A stretch of 24,642 bases of DNA from an uncultured Mediterraneibacter sp. (GTDB taxonomy: Bacteria; Bacillota; Clostridia; Lachnospirales; Lachnospiraceae), in NCBI RefSeq assembly GCF_934309415.1, contig NZ_CAKRDI010000039.1, positions 1 through 24,642 of the forward strand, read 5' to 3'. Of the stretch, positions 16,506-24,447 are shown piece by piece. Numbering within the stretch: the stretch's first letter is position 1; every line of letters begins with the position of its first letter. Under the pieces are notes generated by a model. The model was not told the DNA's origin. It ran no database searches and was given only the letters and a program-made list of their open reading frames with translations. The position numbers were made by a program, and so were the translations under genes.

Positions 16506-16532
16506 ATATGTAAATTAAGGAGGGAAATAATC

Positions 16533-17375
16533 ATGCAGTATCAGACTCATTTTAAACCGAGTTCTTTTCCATATAAGGACATCATTACAAGTACCCACGG
16601 TGCTTTTTCGAATCACTGTCATAAAGAGCTTGAAATCATACATGTCCGTAAAGGGGAACTTTCTATTCTATACAATCAAAAACCATATGTATTAAAAGAA
16701 GGAATGATCGCCATCATTCCGCCTTACATCAATCATGCTCTGTTAACACCAAATGCACCCTGTGAGCGCTTTGTAATCGAACTTGATATTGAAATCGCCG
16801 AAGGTTCCGGTCATGCAAACCAGAGCAGTTCTGCTATTTATAAGAAATATTTCTATAATGTAAAGACCTTAAGCTGCTTCTGGTCTTCAGGTACCTATGC
16901 AAAAGTAAAAACACTGATCTACAATATGCACGAAGAATACCTGGAGCAGAAACTGGCCTGGGAATTTTCCATTAAAACATTCACGAATCTGTTGATTCTC
17001 ACTGCGATCCGGGACTTCCCGCGTGATGATGAACAACTTTCTGCCCAGGATGCCAATATTGAAAAACTGCAAAATGCAGTGGAGTACATCGCCACGCACT
17101 ATACCGGACAGATTTCACTGGATGAATGTGCCGCTATCTGTGATTTCAGTGCTTCTTATTTTTCTAGATATTTTAAAAAGAATATGGGAATTACTTTTCA
17201 GGAATATGTTAAAAATACAAGAATTGAACATGCGAAATGGCTCTTGATCACCACTTCCCATTCGATCACAGAAATTGCACTGCAGTCCGGTTTTTCAGAT
17301 ATCCGTGTGTTTAACAAGTTGTTTAAAGAAACGACACAAATGACTGCAACGCAGTATCGAAAGAATGCGATGTGA
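16533..17375 (+). CDS. AraC family transcriptional regulator
   Basis: This 280-residue protein has an N-terminal cupin-like sensor (about 20-95, with HCHKELEIIHVRKGEL and the late GMIAIIPPYINH block) and a C-terminal AraC-type DNA-binding domain (about 180-280) with two helix-turn-helix units. DECAAICDFSASYFSRYFKK forms the first and ITEIALQSGFSDIRVFNKLF the second. Cupin-AraC regulators usually sense a sugar and activate adjacent catabolic operons. It is the only clear plus-strand gene here, divergent from the isomerase operon and convergent with the deglycosidase-like operon, so it is the obvious candidate activator for both. The ribosome binding site AAGGAGGG is strong. The inducer is unknown. 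Confidence 0.93.
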   Translation: MQYQTHFKPSSFPYKDIITSTHGAFSNHCHKELEIIHVRKGELSILYNQKPYVLKEGMIAIIPPYINHALLTPNAPCERFVIELDIEIAEGSGHANQSSSAIYKKYFYNVKTLSCFWSSGTYAKVKTLIYNMHEEYLEQKLAWEFSIKTFTNLLILTAIRDFPRDDEQLSAQDANIEKLQNAVEYIATHYTGQISLDECAAICDFSASYFSRYFKKNMGITFQEYVKNTRIEHAKWLLITTSHSITEIALQSGFSDIRVFNKLFKETTQMTATQYRKNAM

Positions 17376-17390
17376 TTGGATAACTGCAAA

Positions 17391-17440
17391 AAAAGAAATA
17401 GCAAATGATTATCTCCCGACAATTATTTGCTATTTCTTTT
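17391..17440. terminator. Bidirectional intrinsic terminator
   Basis: Perfect 16-base arms AAAAGAAATAGCAAAT (17391-17406) and ATTTGCTATTTCTTTT (17425-17440) flank an 18-base loop. T-runs follow on both strands. It lies between the convergent AraC gene and the second oxidoreductase gene and should end both transcripts. Confidence 0.9.
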
Positions 17441-17515
17441 TCATCTTTGCGCTTATTTATTTATGCATTCACATTCTTTTTATTTACAATCTGTTTTTCT
17501 TTCTGATCTTTTCGT

Positions 17516-18577
17516 TTATTCAAAATCCACTGACTTCCCGGTTCTTGCAGATTCTCTCACCGCTTCCATTAATGCCAGAACTCTTCGTACTTCCTCCGGC
17601 TTAACCATAAACTCTTCTTCTCCATGGTAAGCTTTGAAATAATTTTCAAAATAATTTTTATGTTCTGTATGAACTTCAGGAAGCTTTTCGGTTACAATCA
17701 GACCTTCTCTCGGATTTCCAAAGGAACGTGTCGGTCCTGCTGCCGTCATCGTTCTTGCACCGGATACATTGTGTAATAATTCTGTCGTACGAACTACTTT
17801 TCCTGTTGGATCAAATCCATCTTCATAGGCACTTCCCTTATTTCCGCCCATGAACCAGTGACGTTCAAACCAGTTTGCCGCATCTTTCAGATAATAGGTT
17901 CCAAGTTCAATTTCAGCTGTAATCCCATTGTCAAATCTCAGCTGAATGTTAAAGAAATCATCCACTTCAAAATTAATTACATTTTTCATTGTTGCAAAAA
18001 CCGAAGTCACTTTTCCATCGATCATCCACAACATCTGATCGATCAGATGAACGCCCCAGTCATACAACATTCCACCACCTTCTGATTTGTAGACATGCCA
18101 GTCATGCATATTTCCGTTAAATCCATAGAGCTGACTTTTAATCGTATACATATCTCCCAATGTTTTCGCATCATAAACAGATTTCATTGTCCTGAAATCC
18201 GGATCGAGTCTTCTCTGATGATGCACCGTAAATTTTACATGATTTTCTTCCACCACTTTCATCATTTCATCAAACTCTTCCACTGTCATTGCAGCAGGTT
18301 TCTCACAAATGATATCTTTTCCTGCTTTTGCAGCTTTCTTCACAACATCCAGATGCTGGTTATTATTAATTGCAATAATAACCACTTCAATTTCAGGATT
18401 CTCCAGTAATTCGTCTATGCTGTTGCATCGAAGAATTCCGTCTTTTACATCTTTCAGCTGCTCTTCATCCTTATCTGCAATTGCAACCACATCATATCCT
18501 TCTAACTGTGTTAACATTGTTTCATGTTCATGTCCCATAAAACCATGACCGATAATTCCCAGTTTAATATTCTGCAT
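17516..18577 (-). CDS. Gfo/Idh/MocA family oxidoreductase (second)
   Basis: This protein (353 residues from the chosen start) has a Rossmann fold beginning GIIGHGFMGHEHE, the catalytic-lysine motif CEKPAA (about Lys94) and GGGMLYDWGVH with Asp174 and His178. It is clearly diverged from the 368-residue oxidoreductase at 12672-13778: GHGFMG replaces GCGGIA and the central region differs, so the two probably act on different substrates or in opposite redox directions. It is the last gene of the six-gene operon, 15 bases after the second alpha-like gene. GTG at 18580 and ATG at 18577 are both possible; GGAG spacing and codon favour the ATG. Likely role: making the 3-keto glycoside or re-reducing the released keto-sugar (inference). 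Confidence 0.88.
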   Translation of the reverse strand: MQNIKLGIIGHGFMGHEHETMLTQLEGYDVVAIADKDEEQLKDVKDGILRCNSIDELLENPEIEVVIIAINNNQHLDVVKKAAKAGKDIICEKPAAMTVEEFDEMMKVVEENHVKFTVHHQRRLDPDFRTMKSVYDAKTLGDMYTIKSQLYGFNGNMHDWHVYKSEGGGMLYDWGVHLIDQMLWMIDGKVTSVFATMKNVINFEVDDFFNIQLRFDNGITAEIELGTYYLKDAANWFERHWFMGGNKGSAYEDGFDPTGKVVRTTELLHNVSGARTMTAAGPTRSFGNPREGLIVTEKLPEVHTEHKNYFENYFKAYHGEEEFMVKPEEVRRVLALMEAVRESARTGKSVDFE

Positions 18578-18592
18578 CACGTTCTCTCCGAT

Positions 18593-19573
18593 CTATTCGC
18601 CTCTCAGGATCTTGCGCATCATTGCCTGATGTCTTCTTGTCATCTCTACTGCATTTCCAGATTCATGGTCTTCATATTCAGATACAATATATCCATCGTA
18701 ATCAGAATTCTTCACTACGTCTAAAATCTGATCGTACGGAATACTTGCTTCTACCAGATCTTCTGAGAGATAATGGAATTTCCCATGCATATGGAAGCAA
18801 TGCGGCATGATCTCTTTGAGACCTTCCAGCTCTTTGTTGCAGTCTTTTCTGAACTGTAAGAATGCATACATCTCCTGTAACAATGCCATCTCAAGCTGTG
18901 TTGCCCCTGCCTCAAGCAACTTTTTCTGAGCTTCTTCAATCGGAACTTCTGCATATCTCATATCTCTTGCCATTTCCAGCAGTTTCAGATCTGCACCATC
19001 TTTCAACGCCTGATCCCAGTGCGGTTTGTTTGGTTTTGTCGCAAACAGTCCAAAATCCGGGACAAAACCAATATAAGCAGAACCACTCTCTTTGATTTCT
19101 TTGAGATACTCTCGCATGATTGGTGTGTTTGGTGTCTCAGGATTATGGATTTCGATTCCGACCTTTACATCATAAGCTTCTGCATAAGGAGCAAGTTTGC
19201 GAAGTCCTGACGGGCTTAAAAGATACTGTTCACGAATCACCTTGCATCCCATTTTATTTGCATTTCTTACATCATTGATTGCCATTTCCAGCATTTCTGC
19301 TTCTGTCAGATGTCTGTCTCCGCGCAGACCTCTGTCCATGTTAGCACCATAGCTGATTGCTTCTATATCATAATACTGGCACATTGCCTTAATCTCACCC
19401 AGGAATTTATCACTGACATATGGATAGGACGGAATCATCTGTGTTGCAACAATCTCAAAACCTTCTGCTCCAAGTTTTTTCGCTGTTGCGATACAGTCTT
19501 CCAGAGTCATTGTTCCTTCACAGTATTCTTTTGTAAATGAATATAATGTTACACCTAATTTAACGTTTCCCAT
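18593..19573 (-). CDS. C-glycoside deglycosidase alpha-subunit-like TIM barrel (copy 1)
   Basis: This 326-residue PF01261 TIM barrel lies 13 bases after a DUF6379 protein, its expected beta partner. In known C-glycoside deglycosidases the alpha subunit holds a divalent metal and cleaves 3-oxo-C-glycosides by elimination. Visible candidate active-site residues are Glu141 and His143 (GIEIHNP), Asp173 (VPDFGLF), His261/263 with Lys265 (HMHGKFHY) and Glu299/301 (SEYED). The same EIH, D-F, H-x-KF and SEYE set occurs in copy 2 at 20603-21475. It has about 35 more residues than copy 2, mostly a helical insert at about 180-245. A ribosome binding site precedes the ATG. Alternative: a keto-sugar isomerase or O-glycoside lyase of the same fold. 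Confidence 0.82.
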   Translation of the reverse strand: MGNVKLGVTLYSFTKEYCEGTMTLEDCIATAKKLGAEGFEIVATQMIPSYPYVSDKFLGEIKAMCQYYDIEAISYGANMDRGLRGDRHLTEAEMLEMAINDVRNANKMGCKVIREQYLLSPSGLRKLAPYAEAYDVKVGIEIHNPETPNTPIMREYLKEIKESGSAYIGFVPDFGLFATKPNKPHWDQALKDGADLKLLEMARDMRYAEVPIEEAQKKLLEAGATQLEMALLQEMYAFLQFRKDCNKELEGLKEIMPHCFHMHGKFHYLSEDLVEASIPYDQILDVVKNSDYDGYIVSEYEDHESGNAVEMTRRHQAMMRKILRGE

Positions 19574-19586
19574 GATTCATATCCTC

Positions 19587-20015
19587 CTATTCTGCAATTG
19601 TCAGTGTCTTCTTTTCACTGCTGTCCCATGGCATATATTCTGTATCGCTGATCGGCATGTACGGAGAATGGAAGATAAGTTTAAAATCAATTTCATGTTC
19701 TCCCGCCGGAAGTCCGCCTTTTTTGAACACTTTGATTGTTGCAGGCTCAATAATCGGCCAGAATTCGGAAACCAGATCATGCAGCTGGGACAAGCCAAAT
19801 TCCTTTCCTTTCAGACAGAATGTAATATCTTCTGTCTTCACTTTTTCACCATCTACAGTTACTTCCAGTGTGTCGATTACTGAAAGGAAATGTCCTCTGT
19901 AATAGCTCAGTCTGATATCAAACTTATATCCACTCTTTTTCCCATTTACATATACATTTTTTAAAGAATCATTCTGAATTACATCAACAAAATTCAGTCT
20001 CATTGCAATTGCCAT
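19587..20015 (-). CDS. DUF6379 protein, C-glycoside deglycosidase beta-subunit-like (copy 1)
   Basis: This small beta-rich protein (142 residues) matches DUF6379, the beta-subunit family of C-glycoside deglycosidases. Recognisable shared blocks are KSGYKFDIRLSYYRG, a VDGEKVK turn, FCLKGKEFGLSQL, a WPIIEPATIKV strand and a PAGEHEIDFKLIF strand. It has no catalytic motif of its own; known partners contribute a loop to the alpha active site. An in-frame ATG at 20048 exists, but GGAGG lies eight bases before the ATG at 20015, so I start there. It is next to the other DUF6379 gene and followed 13 bases later by alpha copy 1. Identification rests on family pattern plus pairing with the TIM barrel. 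Confidence 0.82.
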   Translation of the reverse strand: MAIAMRLNFVDVIQNDSLKNVYVNGKKSGYKFDIRLSYYRGHFLSVIDTLEVTVDGEKVKTEDITFCLKGKEFGLSQLHDLVSEFWPIIEPATIKVFKKGGLPAGEHEIDFKLIFHSPYMPISDTEYMPWDSSEKKTLTIAE

Positions 20016-20099
20016 AATTGTTTCCTCCTGTTCGTCTTTTCTTAGCAAAATATATTTGAATATGATGATACCAGTGTCAAAAGGTCAAAAGCCATTCAT

Positions 20100-20149
20100 G
20101 TTTAGATGATAAGCGTTTGACGCTCATGTCATATGATTTGATGCTAAAC
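20100..20149 (-). promoter_or_regulatory. Stem-loop between the two DUF6379 genes
   Basis: GTTTAG (20100-20105) pairs with CTAAAC (20144-20149), which overlaps the stop codon of beta copy 2. Inside is a smaller hairpin AGCGT-TTG-ACGCT (20112-20124). No T-run follows on the minus strand, so it is more likely an mRNA processing or stabilising element than a terminator. It marks the junction of the two mirrored alpha/beta pairs. Confidence 0.4.
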
Positions 20150-20587
20150 AATAATCAGTCTTCTTTTATTTACATGATGTCCGAATTCCGGCATGAAAAT
20201 CTCGCTTTCTTTATCTGGATCCAGTGTCTCCTGCATGCTCGGCGGCATGTAAGATGATGTGAAGCAGAAGCCATAAGTCAGATCATGACACCCCTGTGCT
20301 AATCCATTTTCCTTTTTGACTTTCAAAACTGCCGGCTCTGTTACTGCCCAGTGTGTCTCCATATTTGTTTTTAATTCTTCATAAGTAAATTCTTTTCCCT
20401 GGATCACCCATACAATGTCTTCTTTTTCAAACTTCTCCCCATCTACATAAAGTGTTCCCGGTCTGAGCTGAGATGGGAAAATTCCTCTGTAATATGGGAG
20501 ACGGATTTTAAACTGGAATCCGCTTACCTTTCCATTTTCTTTTATATTTCTGAATCCTACAGACTGAATAACTTCTCTTTCTAACAT
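20144..20587 (-). CDS. DUF6379 protein, C-glycoside deglycosidase beta-subunit-like (copy 2)
   Basis: This 147-residue protein is homologous along its length to the neighbouring DUF6379 protein: GFQFKIRLPYYRGIF, YVDGEKFEKEDIVWVIQGKE, a TEPAVLKV strand and a HDLTYGFCFTSSYMP segment match the copy-1 pattern. The two are clearly diverged rather than a recent duplicate. It follows alpha copy 2 by 15 bases, and its AGGAGG overlaps the end of that gene, so alpha copy 2 and beta copy 2 are probably translationally coupled and form one complex. Family role: accessory subunit shaping the aglycone side of the deglycosidase active site. The TAG stop is part of an intercistronic stem-loop. Confidence 0.83.
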   Translation of the reverse strand: MLEREVIQSVGFRNIKENGKVSGFQFKIRLPYYRGIFPSQLRPGTLYVDGEKFEKEDIVWVIQGKEFTYEELKTNMETHWAVTEPAVLKVKKENGLAQGCHDLTYGFCFTSSYMPPSMQETLDPDKESEIFMPEFGHHVNKRRLIIV

Positions 20588-20602
20588 GTCAACCTGAACC
20601 TC

Positions 20603-21475
20603 CTAATCTCCAATATAACGTTTCATCATAATGTGCTGTTTACGCAATGTCTGTCCTACTTCATACCCTGGCTCATATTTATCTGCACCTTCATATTCAC
20701 TGAGCAGATATCCATCCCAGTTCTGGTCTTTCAGGATCTGAATAATTTCTTTATACGGAATGGTTGTCTCTTCAAATTCATCACTCATATTATTAAATTT
20801 TGCATGGCAGCAGTAAATATATGGTAAAAATGGAATAATATCTTCCGGCTTATTCGCTGTAAATGATTCCGGATGATAATCTGTCGGTCCAAATTCTGTT
20901 CTGAAAATACTGAAATCAATATTCAGTCCAAAGTTCTTTGTGCCTGTCTCTTTTATAAAGTCCACATAATCTGTTACAAGTTTTGACTGTAACATACTCG
21001 GAATATGAATTTCAGGGCACATTTTAATATCCAGTTCTTCTGCAAGCGGAAGTGCCATCTTGATGATTTCTCTCCAGTTTTCAACCGGTCCCAGGTCTTC
21101 AGTAATAACCGGCATCTTTGTTCTCATAACTTTGAATCCTAATTTTGCTGCAAGCCGGATATCTCTTGCCAGCATCTCATAAGACTCTTCTGTTGTCAGT
21201 TCCCTGTCTCCTAGAATATGAGAGTCAATCCAGTTTCCATATTCTACCGGCACAATTTCATATTTATCCAATAACTTGTACCATTCCTCAATCCATTCTT
21301 CAGGCGGATATGGATAGGACAGAATATGTGTATTAGCCAGTATTTCCAGGCCATGTGCTCCCATATCATACATATCTTCAAAGCAATCTTCCAGATCTTT
21401 TGTCATTCCAAAATCTGCAGAATAGCTGTAAAGTGCTACTCCTCTTTTTGGACCTTTTCTATCATACTGATACAT
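20603..21475 (-). CDS. C-glycoside deglycosidase alpha-subunit-like TIM barrel (copy 2)
   Basis: This 290-residue PF01261 TIM barrel is the partner of beta copy 2. It shares with copy 1 the opening [12 protein letters not shown] pattern, an [14 protein letters not shown] segment, the GDRELTTEE block and the candidate active site: Glu155 and His157 (PEIHIPS), Asp187 (NIDFSIF), His224 and Lys226 (CHAKFNN), and Glu260/262 (SEYEG). These fit the metal-plus-histidine site of C-glycoside deglycosidase alpha subunits. The gene is second in the operon, about 100 bases after the symporter; a perfect hairpin lies just before its AGGAGG site. It is shorter than copy 1. An epimerase or O-glycoside eliminase remains possible. 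Confidence 0.83.
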   Translation of the reverse strand: MYQYDRKGPKRGVALYSYSADFGMTKDLEDCFEDMYDMGAHGLEILANTHILSYPYPPEEWIEEWYKLLDKYEIVPVEYGNWIDSHILGDRELTTEESYEMLARDIRLAAKLGFKVMRTKMPVITEDLGPVENWREIIKMALPLAEELDIKMCPEIHIPSMLQSKLVTDYVDFIKETGTKNFGLNIDFSIFRTEFGPTDYHPESFTANKPEDIIPFLPYIYCCHAKFNNMSDEFEETTIPYKEIIQILKDQNWDGYLLSEYEGADKYEPGYEVGQTLRKQHIMMKRYIGD

Positions 21476-21496
21476 TGTGTATACCTCCTGATTTAC

Positions 21497-21521
21497 GAAG
21501 GCTGCTCAAAAAGCAGCCTTC
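21497..21521 (-). promoter_or_regulatory. Perfect hairpin just upstream of the alpha copy 2 ribosome binding site
   Basis: Arms GAAGGCTGCT (21497-21506) and AGCAGCCTTC (21512-21521) pair over ten bases with a five-base loop. On the minus strand it ends about ten bases before AGGAGG and is not followed by T residues. It probably sets message stability or relative expression of symporter and enzymes; on the plus strand it would look like a weak terminator. Confidence 0.7.
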
Positions 21522-21577
21522 TTTATTAAAATTTAATTCTTTTTTGTTTCAGATGATTTACAAATCATATTTCAGCT

Positions 21578-22945
21578 TTACGCTGCTTTTTCATTTCTCT
21601 CTTTCAGTTTCTCTCTGATCTCATCCGCATCTTTATCGCTGATTTTCCAGAGCAGACAACATAAACCTGCAAGGATATATAAGATTGCCGGAATCAGATT
21701 TACTACCACATTAATTCCTTTCATTGCTTCTACAGTCTGCTGCTGATTTGCTACATATCCAAATGATGCAAGTAAGATAACTCCGACTGAACCACCCAGA
21801 GCATTTCCTACTTTTGTAGCAAGTCCATATGTAGCATATGCCGTTCCATCAGTACGAACACCTGTCTTTAAATCCATGTAGTCTACCGAATCACTTAACA
21901 TTGACAGTGTGACCGGCATTGCAATATTAAAGAGTCCGAAAACAACGCATCCGACAAGTACCATTGCAACATTGTCAAATGGTGCAAAATATACAACTAA
22001 CAGACCGATTGCCTCAACAAATACAGAACCCATTAACACATTTCTTTTTCCAAGTTTTTTTACTGCAGCCGGTACAAAGAAGGATGCAAAAATCGCCAAT
22101 ACTGTCGGTACTGTCATAATCACAGCAATCAACTGGAATGAGCCGAGACAATAAATTACATAGTATGAGAGAACCGCCATTCTTCCCATAAATCCTGTCA
22201 TGATCAGCATCATGATCAGACAGATCAGCATTAAATACTTATTCTTAACAAGATTTCCAACTACATCTTTCAGTGAAAATTTATCTGCTGTTTTCTGTGG
22301 CTGGATTTTTTCTTTTGCTGTGAAAAATAATACTAAAAACAGTGGAATAGAGATTACTCCATAAATAACGGCTGTCATTGTATATCCTCTGGATGATGCA
22401 ACCGTTGCACCCTTTCCTGAAAATGCAAGCATAAGAGGTGCTGAACAAGCATTTACGATCAGCATTCCGATATTCATACCAATATTTCTTGATGTATTAA
22501 TCTTTACCCGCTGATCAGCATCTTCTGTCATAACTCCTGCGAGCGCCCCATATGGAATGTTAACCAATGTATACAACATTCCTGCGATTACATATGTAAC
22601 TGCTGCCCAGATCACCCCTGCTGTTGAGGTTCCTGAAAACGGATTTGTAAACGTCAGCACTCCGAAAATTGCCAGAAATGGGCATCCAAATGCAATATAT
22701 GGTCGAAATCTTCCCCACTTTGACTGTGTTCTTTCCGCAATTGCACCCATCATTGGATCATTCACCGCATCCCAGATTCGGGCTCCCAGCATAATGACAG
22801 AAATAGCTGCCGGTGCAAGTCCTACCACATCCGTGTAAAAAATAGTTAAATATGATCCTACAAATGTCCATACAAACTGAGATGCCAGATCTCCAAAACT
22901 ATAACAAATTACCGCAAGCTTAGAAGCTCTTTTCATTTGATTCAT
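21578..22945 (-). CDS. GPH-family sugar:cation symporter (second)
   Basis: This 455-residue protein with about twelve membrane helices is a close paralogue of the symporter at 14021-15388. Both share TIFYTDVVGLAPA-like, GARIWDAVNDPMMG and ERTQSKWGRFRPYI segments. The family imports glycosides with Na+ or H+. It is the first gene of the six-gene operon, so it probably supplies the substrate of the two deglycosidase-like complexes. GGGAGG lies about seven bases before the ATG. The close pair of symporters suggests that one operon arose by duplication and then diversified for a related substrate. Confidence 0.92.
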   Translation of the reverse strand: MNQMKRASKLAVICYSFGDLASQFVWTFVGSYLTIFYTDVVGLAPAAISVIMLGARIWDAVNDPMMGAIAERTQSKWGRFRPYIAFGCPFLAIFGVLTFTNPFSGTSTAGVIWAAVTYVIAGMLYTLVNIPYGALAGVMTEDADQRVKINTSRNIGMNIGMLIVNACSAPLMLAFSGKGATVASSRGYTMTAVIYGVISIPLFLVLFFTAKEKIQPQKTADKFSLKDVVGNLVKNKYLMLICLIMMLIMTGFMGRMAVLSYYVIYCLGSFQLIAVIMTVPTVLAIFASFFVPAAVKKLGKRNVLMGSVFVEAIGLLVVYFAPFDNVAMVLVGCVVFGLFNIAMPVTLSMLSDSVDYMDLKTGVRTDGTAYATYGLATKVGNALGGSVGVILLASFGYVANQQQTVEAMKGINVVVNLIPAILYILAGLCCLLWKISDKDADEIREKLKERNEKAA

Positions 22946-23297
22946 GTTTGGTTCCTCCCTTAATTTTCCTTTGAATCATTCATTATCAACTTGCTAAAAC
23001 CTTTTAAACCTTTAAGACGTCTTTCCTTGTTTCTGACTATACTATACAGCTTTCCGGAATCAGATGCCTGTTCCATATTTCCTGTTTTTTTCCATTTGTT
23101 GCGTTTTCTTTCTGGCTCTTTTTCAGTTGAAATATTTGATATACATATTTTTCATTCTTATCATTTTTCTCTCCTGTGTCTGTAATTATTTCTTTTTATT
23201 TCCAGATGTCTGCGATACTTTTCCAGAAACAAACCGAACGCAGACTGCCTGACAACCTCTGCATTATGCGTCATATAAAAATTGTATCCCATACAAA
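22946..23297. other. Intergenic region upstream of the symporter operon
   Basis: No gene is visible; plus-strand open frames here lack ribosome binding sites and are low-complexity T-rich. The operon promoter should lie here, but no good -35/-10 pair was found on the minus strand (weak candidates near GATAAT and TATAGT). A perfect 10-base palindrome AAGACGTCTT at 23014-23023, about 70 bases before the start codon, is a possible operator. Confidence 0.4.
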
Positions 23298-23354
23298 AAG
23301 TTCCTCACCAACTGTTTATTACTCTTTACAGTAAAACCAATTGGTGAGGAACTT
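23298..23354 (-). terminator. Intrinsic terminator after the GH39-like pseudogene
   Basis: Perfect 14-base arms AAGTTCCTCACCAA (23298-23311) and TTGGTGAGGAACTT (23341-23354) enclose a loop that contains a further ACTGT/ACAGT stem. On the minus strand the stem runs into TTTTTG. It lies about 25 bases past the stop codon of the pseudogene. Confidence 0.85.
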
Positions 23355-23380
23355 CCTCAAAGTATTTAAATAAGTGATTG

Positions 23381-24447
23381 TTATAATTCATTTTGGAAGA
23401 TATGTAACAGAACCACTTCCTGTGGCCTCAGTTCAACCCGAATTTTCATCCTGTCATTCGGTATTTCCTGTTTTTCCATACTGATTCTTGGATAACATGC
23501 GTTTCTGATATATTTTACATCTGCACTCTCCAGTTCCGTATCAAATTGAAAATTGCTCCACTCCGCCAGCAGACTTCCTTCCTGCTCATTAATGCTCCGC
23601 TTTTTAATTACATAAATTCCATTCGAAGGCAGATGTTTCAGTTCAATCTGAAGCTGAAGATTTTTATCCCCATCAAAAATATCCTGCATATCCAGAAAAG
23701 AGATCCTGTCTTCGTCTTTCATAAAATAATTACTGCTGAATTTTTCATAATGATGACAAATAATATAGTACTCATTCTTCTTTTTGGTGATAATCATATT
23801 CTCATTTTTCAGAACCAGTTCATTTCCCAACTGATTAAAAAATGAAAGAGCGTAATATGCCGGTTTGCAGATTGTATCTTTTGTCAGGATACCACCACCT
23901 CCATAAGAAATTCCCACTGAATCCAGATAACTGCTTACCCAGTCCGAACCCATCCACAGGCAGAGCAGATCCACATCATTCCCAATCTGAGACAGAATCT
24001 TTGTGATATATGCAGCCCTGTAAGTGCTGTCATTGAGTATATTCCGGTTAATAACTGAACAGTTCCATTCCATAATATACAGTTTCTTCTTTTCCATTCC
24101 AACCGTATGCATCAGTTTTTTCATCAGGTCCACACTGTTCATTTCAAAATCAGGTTCATTGGAACGTTTTTCATAATGATCTGTATCGGTATAATACGGA
24201 AAGAGCAGGAAGGAAAGAAAGTCCGGTTCGCACTTTTCCTTTTTACATCTTCCAAGCAACTGAATCAGATCCTCGTATTCGTTCCTGATATTCCCGTTAA
24301 ATCCACCGATTTCCGCTGACGGCAGCAAATTTCTGATTGTAGAATATCCATACCAATACACATTGAAGAAATCATAATCTTCATCCTTATAATATGGAAA
24401 AGCATGTTTTTCAATATAGGAAAACTCAAAAATCCAGCTATCTACCT
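23381..24447 (-). pseudogene. GH39-like glycosidase fragment, 5'-truncated and frameshifted
   Basis: The 326-codon frame at 23381-24361 resembles the second half of a GH39 (beta-xylosidase-like) domain: SAEIGGFNGN, LSFLLFPYY, the nucleophile-type motif YIMEWNCSVINRN, then YRAAYITK and a beta-rich tail. In Lachnospiraceae such domains are often fused behind an AraC-type regulator. The similarity continues upstream of the first Met in a different frame (EEVDSWIFEF, then HAFPYYKDEDYDFFN), so a frameshift lies near 24361. A stop precedes EEVDSW at about 24448, where homology ends. The region where NEP would carry the acid/base Glu reads FEFSYIEKH. The gene is therefore broken at least twice and lacks its N-terminal half. 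A terminator follows. Confidence 0.72.

Noticed and set aside
16358..16532. Riboswitch in the divergent gap
   Set aside because: Leaders on both sides are short and AT-rich with no conserved aptamer-like core; operator sites explain the palindromes better.
18593..21475. Reading the small DUF6379 genes as a toxin-antitoxin pair
   Set aside because: They are homologous to each other and each is paired with a TIM barrel; no toxin or antitoxin features are visible.
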